Assembly (NCBI GenBank): GCA_001829495.1
Contig: MIBJ01000080.1
Location: 1-46,169 of the forward strand
DNA length: 46,169 bases
Reading direction: 5' to 3'
Origin: Spirochaetes bacterium RBG_16_49_21
GTDB taxonomy: Bacteria > Spirochaetota > UBA4802 > UBA5550
The translations under genes were made by a program, and so were the position numbers. The stretch's first letter is position 1. Each line of letters begins with the position of its first letter. The notes below the pieces were generated by a model that saw nothing but the letters and a program-made list of their open reading frames with translations, searched no databases and was not told the origin of the DNA. This document shows, in pieces, positions 14,909-22,227 of the stretch.

Positions 14909-15732
14909 CGTATGTTCAGCCCTTTTAAAAAATAATCGACGCGCTCAAAAACATCCCGCTGTACTTGCTCGCGCTCCTCTCTGTCGGTCACGGTATTAAA
15001 ATCGGCGACCGCCCGGGGACCGAAATGGTCTACAGAAGCGAACTTCTCGGCTATTTTCTGAAGGCCTTCGGTGACCAATCTATTGCCGAGATGGGGACGG
15101 AATTCACTGATGAGCGCATCAAGACCGCCCGGAAAATATTTAAGACAATAATAAATGTCATACGCATCTTTTTCTTTCAAGCGATCGGCAACGGCCATGC
15201 CTTTCATCACCATGAACGGCACCATCGAGGCTACACGAACACGAGCAGAGTCCTTCGTCCCTCCGGGAAGAGTGCCGTCAATGGTCAATACTTTGTTCAT
15301 TTCAAGCGCTATCTCACACCCCCTGGCCTTGCGAGCGCGTATATCCTGAACCGGTTGAGTGCGATGAGACTTGCCGGTCCCCGCATATTCGCCGGCGAGG
15401 AAATCCACTTCTACGGCAATTTCCTGACCTTCGACCGTGACTTTGCGGTAAAAGATGTAGGGTTGTCGTTCATCCTCACTGTAACCACGCTCCTCAAGTA
15501 GCGCCTTGATTGTTTTGTATGCTTCTTCTTTGGCCATGCGGTGATCAAGGGCAATATCAATATCTGTACTTCCCACATGGCTCTCGCTCACCGAGGGGAG
15601 GAGAAGGGCAGGGACCCACCCGCCGATGATTATCATTTCATCTTTGTATTCACCCAGCACACGTACCAGCTCGAGCATTACCGAACGGGCGGCGCTTACC
15701 AGCCTTTCGTTATAATCGTCGCGATTTACCAT
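14905..15732 (-). CDS. AbiEii-like nucleotidyltransferase toxin
   Basis: 275 residues. The nucleotidyltransferase signature is clear: [13 protein letters not shown] followed by [10 protein letters not shown], giving the GG/GS and D-x-D metal-binding residues, and a third acidic residue in [12 protein letters not shown] helical C-terminal region follows ([18 protein letters not shown]). This is the layout of AbiEii toxins of type IV systems, some of which block translation by modifying tRNA (family knowledge). Its ATG overlaps the stop of the upstream antitoxin by seven bases. The pair is expected to act in phage abortive infection or maintenance of the island. Confidence 0.8.
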   Translation of the reverse strand: MVNRDDYNERLVSAARSVMLELVRVLGEYKDEMIIIGGWVPALLLPSVSESHVGSTDIDIALDHRMAKEEAYKTIKALLEERGYSEDERQPYIFYRKVTVEGQEIAVEVDFLAGEYAGTGKSHRTQPVQDIRARKARGCEIALEMNKVLTIDGTLPGGTKDSARVRVASMVPFMVMKGMAVADRLKEKDAYDIYYCLKYFPGGLDALISEFRPHLGNRLVTEGLQKIAEKFASVDHFGPRAVADFNTVTDREEREQVQRDVFERVDYFLKGLNIR

Positions 15733-16781
15733 GTTTTACCGATCACCTGCTTGAGTATTGTATCAGCAGCTTCTTCACCACGGCCCTTGTAATTTTTAAG
15801 ATCGAGATATAACTGTACCGGAGAGACCAGCCGTATGTTATTCTGTGAACTGCCGTAATACACGCCATCGTCGTAAGGAAGCAGCAGACTTACATTTGCA
15901 CCACTGGCGACCTTTTTCAACTGAAGAGCGTTTTCAAGGTTGTCGCTGATTTCGGAAACATAAGCCATGACCCGCTGATGACGAACGGAAGGAGCCGTAC
16001 GATTGGCGCCCGAAAAGCCGGTTAATGCGTATTCGATATTGTTATTATCACAGAAGGACGCCAGGTCTTTCTCAATATCCGCGGGCTGCTTGAGTGAGTA
16101 ATATTCATAGACCGTATTTTTTTCAAACGAATAGTTCTCACTCCATTCCGTGAGAAGATCGGCGGCCCTTGATAGAAGGATCCCCGCGCCGGTTTCAGAT
16201 ATCCACTCGCGATCGGCGAGGAGTTTTTTCACATTGGCAACCTGGCCCAGACTTACCCTTGCTTCATCGGCAAGCTCTTGCATTTTCCAGCTTTTCGGGT
16301 GATTGACCAGGAGCACCCGCAGCACACGCGAGGCCTTTGGCGAGTAGAGTGAACGAATGTCGCGCTTCTCGGCGAATTTATTGGGCTTGCCTTCTTTTTC
16401 TATATAAATCCGGTCAAAGGAAATACGGCAGTTACCGGAAAGGTCGATCGTGCCGATAGATGATTTCGCGCACAGGCCAGCCGACTGCGGTGAAATATAA
16501 GGAGCGAGGAATATGCCATAAGTACTCTGATTATCTTCCCTGATGCGCGACAATTGTTGAATCGCCATCCTGGCATACCGGGGCTCCCCGTTGGTCTTTA
16601 CTTCGACCGCAATTTTTTTCTTTTCACCCGCGGACTCAATGGTGAGCAAGAAATTAACCGTATCATAAGTATTGAATACAGAGGGTTTAATGCTTTTCAA
16701 TTTGATGAAAGACACTGTTTCAAATACTTTACGCAGGGCCTCTTCAGCCTGCTTTTCAATTTTATCAGGTTTTATTTTCAT
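15726..16781 (-). CDS. AbiEi-like antitoxin and transcriptional regulator
   Basis: 351 residues. The N-terminal 150 residues include IAVEVKTNGEPRYARMAIQQL, resembling a PD-(D/E)XK-like core, and GTIDLSGNCRISFDRIYIE. A winged-helix region follows at about 155-215 (SRVLRVLLVNHP, WKMQELADEARVSLGQVANV). The C-terminal domain has the AbiEi pattern of YALTGFSGANR, LLPYDDGVYYG and VSPVQLYLDLKNYKGRGEEAA. AbiEi proteins bind inverted repeats and repress their operon while neutralising AbiEii. Here two 18-bp inverted repeats lie in the leader. The gene is first of the pair. Confidence 0.85.
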   Translation of the reverse strand: MKIKPDKIEKQAEEALRKVFETVSFIKLKSIKPSVFNTYDTVNFLLTIESAGEKKKIAVEVKTNGEPRYARMAIQQLSRIREDNQSTYGIFLAPYISPQSAGLCAKSSIGTIDLSGNCRISFDRIYIEKEGKPNKFAEKRDIRSLYSPKASRVLRVLLVNHPKSWKMQELADEARVSLGQVANVKKLLADREWISETGAGILLSRAADLLTEWSENYSFEKNTVYEYYSLKQPADIEKDLASFCDNNNIEYALTGFSGANRTAPSVRHQRVMAYVSEISDNLENALQLKKVASGANVSLLLPYDDGVYYGSSQNNIRLVSPVQLYLDLKNYKGRGEEAADTILKQVIGKTW

Positions 16782-16793
16782 TGTTTACAGAGC

Positions 16794-16887
16794 TTTCAAC
16801 ACTTGCTGAAAATACAAGATACAGTGAAAAACAAATACCGTCAAGAATAATTTTCACTGGAATAATTATTTTCAACAAATGCTGAAA
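16794..16887 (-). promoter_or_regulatory. AbiE promoter with two nested sets of inverted repeats
   Basis: Reading towards the antitoxin, a promoter TTGACG (16844-16839), 17-bp spacer and TATCTT (16821-16816) is visible. It is flanked by CAGTGAAAA (16822-16830) and its inverted partner TTTTCACTG (16851-16859). Outside these lie two copies of TTTCAACAnnTGCTGAAA, at 16794-16811 (in the leader, 12 bp before the ATG) and 16870-16887 (upstream). Each copy is itself a near-perfect palindrome. This fits cooperative autorepression by the AbiEi protein. Confidence 0.7.
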
Positions 16888-17005
16888 CCATAAAAAATAC
16901 TGAATGATTCCTTTCGTTGAGACTATTGAAAACTCATTGACATTATCAGATAATCATATTAAATTATATTATCTAATTGCTTGAGCTAGGCGATTTTTAT
17001 ATATA

Positions 17006-17189
17006 AGGCGAATTTATATCTCGTTATTACTTGTTCAGCATGTGAGCCATTAAAGCCGGTTGTTTCGCTGCGGAGCGATCCTCCTGACCAGTCCTCGCTC
17101 CACGCAAAACTTCCTGTTTTGCTCGTTATCGGGCCGAATTTCGTTAGTTATTGATTGTCACGGCGTAATAACGAGATATAAATTCGCCT
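17006..17189. repeat. 184-bp element with 25-bp perfect inverted ends
   Basis: The first 25 bases (17006-17030, starting AGGCGAATTTATATC) are repeated exactly inverted at 17165-17189. A related AGGCGA-TTTTATAT segment lies just outside the left end. The interior has several hairpins, among them GCAAAAC/GTTTTGC (17104-17122) with a TTCCT loop and TCGCT/AGCGA. It ends about 20 bp before the Phd antitoxin ATG and so must affect its promoter. Probably a miniature mobile element. Confidence 0.75.
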
Positions 17190-17209
17190 AACTCGATAAG
17201 GAGCCTTCC

Positions 17210-17473
17210 ATGACCGAAATGTCGGTAACCGAATTCGCGAAAAACCTTCGCTCCGTATTTGACCGGATTGAACATAAGGGAGAGGAGATCATCCTCGTGC
17301 GGAATAAGCATAAGATCGCCAGAATCATTCCCGGATCGCCTGAATTGACCGCTCTTGAAGCCATGAGCGATCTCTATTCCACGCTCTCGGGAATTGCCGG
17401 CGATACGTGGATGAAGGAAAGCCGAATAAATGAGAATCTTAAAAAGGGAATAAAAAATCCATGGGATTCCTGA
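17210..17473 (+). CDS. Phd/YefM-family antitoxin
   Basis: 87 residues starting MTEMSVTEFAKNLRSVFDRI, the usual Phd/YefM N-terminal DNA-binding start, followed by EEIILVRNKHKIARIIP, the conserved strand pair. The C-terminal helix (residues about 50-87) should wrap the toxin. AAGGAG lies just before the ATG. The toxin gene begins inside the last five codons. Such antitoxins bind and block a cytoplasmic toxin and repress their own promoter. A decayed paralogue of the same pair sits at 14.4 kb. Confidence 0.88.
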   Translation: MTEMSVTEFAKNLRSVFDRIEHKGEEIILVRNKHKIARIIPGSPELTALEAMSDLYSTLSGIAGDTWMKESRINENLKKGIKNPWDS

Positions 17474-17880
17474 TCGACACGTGCGTATGGGTTGATGTCG
17501 AGAGAGGGAAAATTTCTCCTCAAGATGTTTCCTATTACACGGAAAAGCACCCGGTTTTTATCTCACCGGTTTCGATCGCGGAATTGACCTGCGGGGCGGA
17601 AATCACTAAAGACGAATCAATCAAGCAGAAACGCCTTGCCGCGCTCAACCGGCTTAAGAAAAAGCCGGTATTGATTATCGATGAGACAACCGGGGACATT
17701 TTTGGACGGCTTTCCGCCGCACTGACCGGCCATGGACGGGGGGCTCATTTTCGGGTTCAGGATATATGGCTCGCCAGCCAGGCGATTCAACATGGATATA
17801 AATTCCTGACACTGCATAAAAAAGACTTCGCGGATATTCAAGGCCTTGATCTGGTGGTATTTGGAGAGCAAATAGCATAA
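17461..17880 (+). CDS. vapC: PIN-domain ribonuclease toxin (VapC family)
   Basis: 139 residues. PIN-domain acidic residues are in place: D6 in FLIDTCVW, the Glu in SIAELTCG, the Asp in VQDIWLAS and the Asp of KKDFADI. VapC-type toxins are Mg-dependent ribonucleases, often cutting tRNA or rRNA. It overlaps the antitoxin gene by 13 bases. A Phd-type partner is a common alternative to VapB. No frame damage is seen, unlike the relative at 14.4 kb. Confidence 0.9.
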   Translation: MGFLIDTCVWVDVERGKISPQDVSYYTEKHPVFISPVSIAELTCGAEITKDESIKQKRLAALNRLKKKPVLIIDETTGDIFGRLSAALTGHGRGAHFRVQDIWLASQAIQHGYKFLTLHKKDFADIQGLDLVVFGEQIA

Positions 17881-17986
17881 GCATATTGGTACCTACAATG
17901 GTACATACTTAAGAATAAAAAGTAATTGCCGATTAAGAAGAAGCATGATTTTTTATCAAAAAACATAAGCAAAGGTTAATACATCC

Positions 17987-18277
17987 ATGCTTTCAGTTAA
18001 TGATAGATCAAAAATTGTGGAATTAGCCGATAAATATCAGGTTAATCGAATTATCCTATTCGGCTCCGGCGCTTCACCTGAACAAAGAGGTAATGACATC
18101 GATCTCGCAGTTGAAGGTATTGCGCCAAAAAAATTTTTTGAATTTTACGGAGAGCTTTTTTTCAGTCTGTCACAGCCTGTCGATTTAATAGATATATCAA
18201 ACAACAAAAGTAAATTTTCAAATTTAATTCTGAGGGATGGAATAATCATTTATGACCGAGTTAAAGGACAGGATTGA
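17987..18277 (+). CDS. mntA: MntA-like minimal nucleotidyltransferase antitoxin
   Basis: 96 residues. The minimal nucleotidyltransferase signature is RIILFGSGASPEQRGNDIDLAVEG, with the GS pair and the D-x-D metal residues; a third Asp is likely in QPVDLIDI. MntA proteins neutralise HepT toxins by adding AMP to a tyrosine near the HEPN active site (established for characterised homologues). The next gene overlaps it by 26 bases. The Ala-Arg-Gly usually seen after GS is degenerate here (GASPEQRG), which may lower activity. Confidence 0.85.
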   Translation: MLSVNDRSKIVELADKYQVNRIILFGSGASPEQRGNDIDLAVEGIAPKKFFEFYGELFFSLSQPVDLIDISNNKSKFSNLILRDGIIIYDRVKGQD

Positions 18278-18668
18278 TTCAGAACTCGAGAATATCAACG
18301 CGATATTACGGGAATTACCGGAAGCGCGTAAATGTTCCGCCCTGTCCGCTCTTGAGCTAGCCGGTGTCGGTGCGCTTATTCATAATTTTTACAATGGCAT
18401 TGAAAATATATTAAAAAGCATATTTCAATTTAAAAAATTTGATTTTCCGACCGGTGCGAACTGGCACCGCGATTTATTAGAATTATCTTTAGAGAATAAC
18501 GTAATATCGAAAAATACTTTTGAAGAATTAAAACCCTATCTCGCATTCAGACATTATTTTAGTCATGCATATGCTGTTGATCTTATTCCCACCCGCATTG
18601 AGCCATTGGATGAGAATTTAGAAAAAGTTTTGAAGAATTTCATGAATGATATTGGAAAGTATCGCTAA
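18252..18668 (+). CDS. hepT: HepT-like HEPN ribonuclease toxin
   Basis: 138 residues, all helical. Near the C-terminus it carries RHYFSHAY, an exact R-x4-H-x-Y motif: Arg and His form the HEPN ribonuclease centre and the Tyr is the residue adenylylated by MntA in studied systems. An ANWHRDLLEL stretch is also typical. Its overlap with the nucleotidyltransferase gene and the matching motifs make a functional MntA-HepT pair likely. Confidence 0.85.
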   Translation: MTELKDRIDSELENINAILRELPEARKCSALSALELAGVGALIHNFYNGIENILKSIFQFKKFDFPTGANWHRDLLELSLENNVISKNTFEELKPYLAFRHYFSHAYAVDLIPTRIEPLDENLEKVLKNFMNDIGKYR

Positions 18669-18735
18669 TCAATTTAGCATAATATGTGTGATAACATTTA
18701 GAATGCGCCGTGTGGCCTAAGGCCTCGGGGAAAAA

Positions 18736-19392
18736 TCAATCTTCTAAAAGTCCCGCCAACTCCTCCGGCCTTTCCAAAAGCTCCAGCGCGCCGTTCGCGC
18801 GAAGCTCTTCAGCGTCCCGAAATCCCCAGAGCGCGCCTACCGGGTGCATTCCCGCGGCGATCGCTGTTTTCATGTCCGTGTCTGAATCGCCCAGGTAGAT
18901 GAATTGTTCCGGCGCCAGTCCCATCTGCTGCGCGATTAAAAGCGCAGCATAGGGGTCCGGCTTTTTGGGAACGCCGGGACATGCGCCCATGACGATCTCG
19001 AATTCCCATTTTGCCAGATACCTCTCGTAGATCATCTTCGTAAAAAGGTCTGGCTTGTTTGAAAGCAGGGACAGCCTGACTCCCCTTTGGCGGAGGTTAT
19101 CGAGCATTGTATCGACGCCCGGATAGAGCCGGGTATTCTTATCCCACCGCATGGAATATTCCGCGTTCATTTTCTCCGCCAGATCGGGAACGAGCCTTTC
19201 TTCAAACCGGTCCTCAGGGAGCACCCTTCGCGCCAGCATATCCATGCCGCCTCCCACGAATTTCTTATACTTGTAGGCCGGGTGCACGGGAAAGCCGTAC
19301 CCCTTCAAGACCGCGTTCATTGAGTCCGCTATGTCTTGAAGAGTGTCAAGCAGGGTGCCGTCCATGTCGAATAGTAGTGCGCGGTATTTCAT
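18736..19392 (-). CDS. gph: HAD-family phosphatase, phosphoglycolate phosphatase-like
   Basis: 218 residues. HAD motif I is FDMDGTLLDT (nucleophile Asp plus second Asp), motif II is LSLLSNKPD, motif III is the Lys in KKPDPYAAL, and motif IV is LGDSDTDMKTA. The helical cap between residues 15 and 85 fits the Gph subfamily, which removes 2-phosphoglycolate or similar small phosphates. The substrate cannot be fixed from sequence. It is GC-rich and looks core, marking the right edge of the toxin-antitoxin island. Confidence 0.88.
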   Translation of the reverse strand: MKYRALLFDMDGTLLDTLQDIADSMNAVLKGYGFPVHPAYKYKKFVGGGMDMLARRVLPEDRFEERLVPDLAEKMNAEYSMRWDKNTRLYPGVDTMLDNLRQRGVRLSLLSNKPDLFTKMIYERYLAKWEFEIVMGACPGVPKKPDPYAALLIAQQMGLAPEQFIYLGDSDTDMKTAIAAGMHPVGALWGFRDAEELRANGALELLERPEELAGLLED

Positions 19393-19430
19393 TTTTTTGT
19401 GACCATCCGGCTTTTTTATAATTTTTCGTA

Positions 19431-19544
19431 GAGAGTGACCTCACCCCCCGGCCCCCTCTCCACAAGGAGAGGGGGAGCTTATGGCTATAAGCTTTATGCA
19501 CCCCCCTTCTCTTATTGAGGAGAAGGGGGGATGAGGTCATTCTC
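19431..19544. repeat. Cloverleaf-like repeat: outer stem enclosing three hairpins
   Basis: A 13-bp outer stem (19431-19443 with 19532-19544, one G-T wobble) encloses three perfect hairpins: 19452-19475 (CCCCCTCTCC/GGAGAGGGGG, 4-nt loop), 19476-19493 (AGCTTAT/ATAAGCT, 4-nt loop) and 19501-19530 (CCCCCCTTCTC/GAGAAGGGGGG). Simpler relatives lie at 25380-25443 and 46064-46104. It follows the promoter side of the HAD gene. Origin and role are unknown. Confidence 0.75.
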
Positions 19545-19973
19545 CGCGAGAAATAGCCGAGTAGTTATCTATTTTGCAAGTAATTTCTTGAAGAATTTTA
19601 TTGTCCGATCTTTTTCACGCCGACCGGCCTGATGAATTGTCCGCGCATTTCGGGATAACCGGCGATCAATGAAAAAATATAGTAACCATGCGGCTTATTT
19701 TGTAATCTAAACAACATGACTTGCGCGGGAGGGAGTGAATTAAATTTTGGGAAATTCCTCACGTAAGATCCCCCTGTCCCGCAGCAGGAGGGCACGAGTA
19801 AGACGAATGTAATTAGATAAAAACGCCCCCTCGGGGGGATGGGGGGGTCTAAAAAAAATGTGAGTGCCTCAGTTTTACCCGAAAAATAATTCATACTCTG
19901 CACGGGACAAATGTAAATATATAAAATGACTTGATATCTTATCAGAAAAATTCATTTATGGATATTTACCGTC
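19545..19973. other. Intergenic stretch without a recognisable gene
   Basis: About 430 bp. A frame on the minus strand spans part of it, but its residues look random and repeat-derived. A G/C-rich hairpin (CCCCCTCGGGGGG near 19823-19836) followed by a G run is the only structure noticed. Confidence 0.5.
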
Positions 19974-20100
19974 AGACTTGTTGCATAACTGGTTAAAATT
20001 ATTCATTTTCAGCTTTTTTAAGTCCCCCCCTTTAGGGGATTTAGGGGGTTACGGGACAGCCTCATAAAAATCATTGATTATTGGGTTTTGTAACAAGCCT
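19974..20100. repeat. Element with AGACTTGTTGCATAAC-type inverted ends, copy 1
   Basis: Starts AGACTTGTTGCATAAC near 19975 and ends with the imperfect inverted match GTTTTGTAACAAGCCT at 20085-20100 (13 of 16). The interior holds CCCCCCCTTTAGGGGATTTAGGGGG, a G/C-run repeat also seen in fragment form at the left edge of the window. A second element with the same ends is at 25463-25627. Each lies directly upstream of a gene. Confidence 0.6.
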
Positions 20101-20133
20101 ATTTTAATTTACCCGATTTTCCGGAGAGCCGAT

Positions 20134-20481
20134 TTGGAGAGCAACGATTCTCATCGCCCATGGGGGTTTTTCGAGAATCTGAATGATTCGCACGATCACA
20201 AGGTGAAGCGCATCACCGTTTATCCGGGCAAGCGCCTGAGCCTTCAGAGCCATGAGCGGAGGGCGGAGCACTGGTTCATTGTAGCGGGCGACGCCCTCTG
20301 TACCTGCAACGACCGGGTAACGAGGCTTAAGCCCGGGGAATCGGTTGAGATCCGCCGCAGCGACCGGCACCGGATGGAGAACATCGGAACAACCGACCTG
20401 GTGTTTATCGAGATTCAGACCGGCGATTATTTCGGCGAGGACGACATCAGGCGCTACGAGGACGACTATGGGAGAGTTTGA
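20134..20481 (+). CDS. Single-domain cupin, mannose-6-phosphate isomerase type II-like
   Basis: 115 residues from a TTG at 20134, chosen because GGAG lies eight bases upstream and the longer frame would run into the repeat. The sequence has SHRPWGFFENL, KRITVYPGKRLSLQSHERRAEHW, IVAGDALCTCNDR, LKPGESVEIRRSDRHRMEN and LVFIEIQTGDYFGEDDIRR, which is the cupin domain normally found at the C-terminus of GDP-mannose pyrophosphorylase/ManC. As a stand-alone protein it may isomerise mannose 6-phosphate and fructose 6-phosphate; His and Glu metal ligands are present (HERRAEHW). It precedes the ABC cluster by 43 bp. Confidence 0.82.
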   Translation: MESNDSHRPWGFFENLNDSHDHKVKRITVYPGKRLSLQSHERRAEHWFIVAGDALCTCNDRVTRLKPGESVEIRRSDRHRMENIGTTDLVFIEIQTGDYFGEDDIRRYEDDYGRV

Positions 20482-20524
20482 AACGGGGATTTAAATCCCC
20501 GGATCCTTCACGCAGGAGATTCAC

Positions 20525-21454
20525 ATGATTACCGTTCAGGGGATTACAAAAAAATTCGGGGATATCACGGCGGTCAACAACATCACCTTCAGCATCCGCG
20601 AGGGGGAGATAACCGGACTCCTGGGCCCGAACGGAGCGGGCAAGACCACCACGCTCCGGATGCTGACCTGCTTTTTAAAGCCGGACAGCGGCACGATAAC
20701 GATCGGCAGATACAACGTCGACGACAACCCGGTCGAGGTGCGGAGCATCATCGGGTACCTGCCCGAGTCGGCCCCGGTGTACGGCGACATGATCGTGTAC
20801 GATTATCTCTGCTTCATCGCCGCGGTCAGGAGGATCGACGATCCCCGGCGTATCAAAGAGATCGGCGATCTGTGCGGCATCAGCGAGGTGATGCACATGG
20901 ACATAAGCCAGCTTTCCAAGGGATACCGCCAGCGGGTCGGGCTCGCCCAGGCCCTGATCCATGACCCGGATATCCTTATATTAGACGAGCCCACCAGCGG
21001 GCTTGACCCGAACCAGATCATCGAGATACGCAATCTGATAAGGGAGATCGGGAAGAAGAAGACGATCATACTCTCCACGCACATCCTGCCCGAGGTGGAG
21101 GCCACCTGCGACCGGGTGATCATCATCGATCGGGGCACTATCGTGGCGGACGACAGCACCGAGAATCTGCAAACCGAATCCGGAGGCAGGAAGCGGATAA
21201 TCGTAAAGATTGCAGGAGCCGGGTATACGGCCCTGGCGGACGAGCTCCGGAATCTCGCGGGCGTGGTAAAGGTGGAGGATCTCCACGACAGCGAGCTTGT
21301 GTCGGCGCGGGTGACCTCGGACGGCGGCGGGGACATCCGTCCGGAGCTGTTTAAAATGATCAGCGGCAGGAATTGGGTGCTCTATGAGATGGTACAGGAG
21401 CAGCGGAGCCTGGAGCGCGTGTTCAGGGATCTCACGGGAGGAGGAGCGCAATGA
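20525..21454 (+). CDS. ABC transporter ATP-binding protein (GldA-like)
   Basis: 309 residues. Walker A is GPNGAGKTT (residues 34-42), the signature is LSKGYRQRV, Walker B is ILILDEPTSGLDP, and the switch His is in ILSTHILPEVE. The C-terminal 80 residues are the extension typical of this ABC-2 subfamily. It overlaps the permease gene by four bases and, with the next three genes, forms an ABC cluster resembling GldA-GldF-GldG. In Bacteroidetes the homologues serve gliding; in other phyla the exported substrate is unknown. Confidence 0.92.
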   Translation: MITVQGITKKFGDITAVNNITFSIREGEITGLLGPNGAGKTTTLRMLTCFLKPDSGTITIGRYNVDDNPVEVRSIIGYLPESAPVYGDMIVYDYLCFIAAVRRIDDPRRIKEIGDLCGISEVMHMDISQLSKGYRQRVGLAQALIHDPDILILDEPTSGLDPNQIIEIRNLIREIGKKKTIILSTHILPEVEATCDRVIIIDRGTIVADDSTENLQTESGGRKRIIVKIAGAGYTALADELRNLAGVVKVEDLHDSELVSARVTSDGGGDIRPELFKMISGRNWVLYEMVQEQRSLERVFRDLTGGGAQ

Positions 21455-22221
21455 GTTTTAAAATGAATTTTAAATTTAAGGATAGAATCGGGCAGGCGAG
21501 GGACGGGATCAGGGTTTACCTGCATGAGCCGGTCGCGATCATGGAAAAGGAGCTCATGACCTATTTTTACACGCCCATAGCCTATATCGTCATCACCGCG
21601 TTCCTGGTCGTTACCGGGATTTTCTTTTTCAAAGACTTCTTTTACTTTAACCAGGCTGAGATGCGCGGATTTTTCCAGCTCCTCCCCCTCATCCTGACCC
21701 TGGTGGTTCCGGCGGTGACCATGCGCCTTTTCGCAGAGGAGATCCACAGCGGCACCATTGAGACGCTCATGACCCTGCCGGTCACCACGGTCAAGACCGT
21801 GATCGGGAAGTTTTTTGCAGCCACGATCTTTGTGACCCTTATGCTTGCGCCCACGCTCGTGTATCTGGTCTCAATCATCATCGTGGGCTCGCCCGACCCC
21901 GGCCCGATCATCGGCGGCTACCTGGGAGCCGTGCTTCTCGCCGGCGCCTATTCGGCCGTTGGGATCCTTGCCTCTTCGCTCAGCAGAAACCAGATCGTTG
22001 CGTTCATCGTCGGCCTGATCATCTGTTTTTCCCTCTGGCTCATAGACAAGATAATCATATTCCTGCCGAACAAGCTCGCCTTTCTGGAATATTTCGGCAC
22101 GGATTATCACTTCAGAAACATATCCCGGGGGATCATCGATTCGCGCGACATCATATATTTCCTTTCCATAATCGTCATTTCAATACTTCTTACCACCAAA
22201 ATTCTTGATGACCGGAGATGA
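21451..22221 (+). CDS. ABC-2 type permease (GldF-like)
   Basis: 256 residues with about six membrane spans. The N-terminal cytoplasmic segment contains the family phrase IMEKELMTYFYTPIAYIVI, followed by FLVVTGIFFF, a long loop with RLFAEEIHSGTIETLMTLPVT (coupling region) and spans at SAVGILASSLSRNQIVAFIVGLIICF and ISILLTTKIL. It would form the membrane channel for the ATPase encoded upstream. Start ATG overlaps the ATPase stop. Confidence 0.9.
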   Translation: MSFKMNFKFKDRIGQARDGIRVYLHEPVAIMEKELMTYFYTPIAYIVITAFLVVTGIFFFKDFFYFNQAEMRGFFQLLPLILTLVVPAVTMRLFAEEIHSGTIETLMTLPVTTVKTVIGKFFAATIFVTLMLAPTLVYLVSIIIVGSPDPGPIIGGYLGAVLLAGAYSAVGILASSLSRNQIVAFIVGLIICFSLWLIDKIIIFLPNKLAFLEYFGTDYHFRNISRGIIDSRDIIYFLSIIVISILLTTKILDDRR

Positions 22222-22227
22222 CCGCAG

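Noticed and set aside
17006-17189. Integron attC recombination site
   Set aside because: GCCTAAC occurs at the right end, but the required GTTRRRY partner and L/R box spacing are missing, and the perfect 25-bp inverted ends fit a miniature transposon better.
19598-19903. Open frame of 101 codons on the minus strand
   Set aside because: Covers G/C-run repeats, reads as disordered proline/glycine/cysteine text, and has no start signals.
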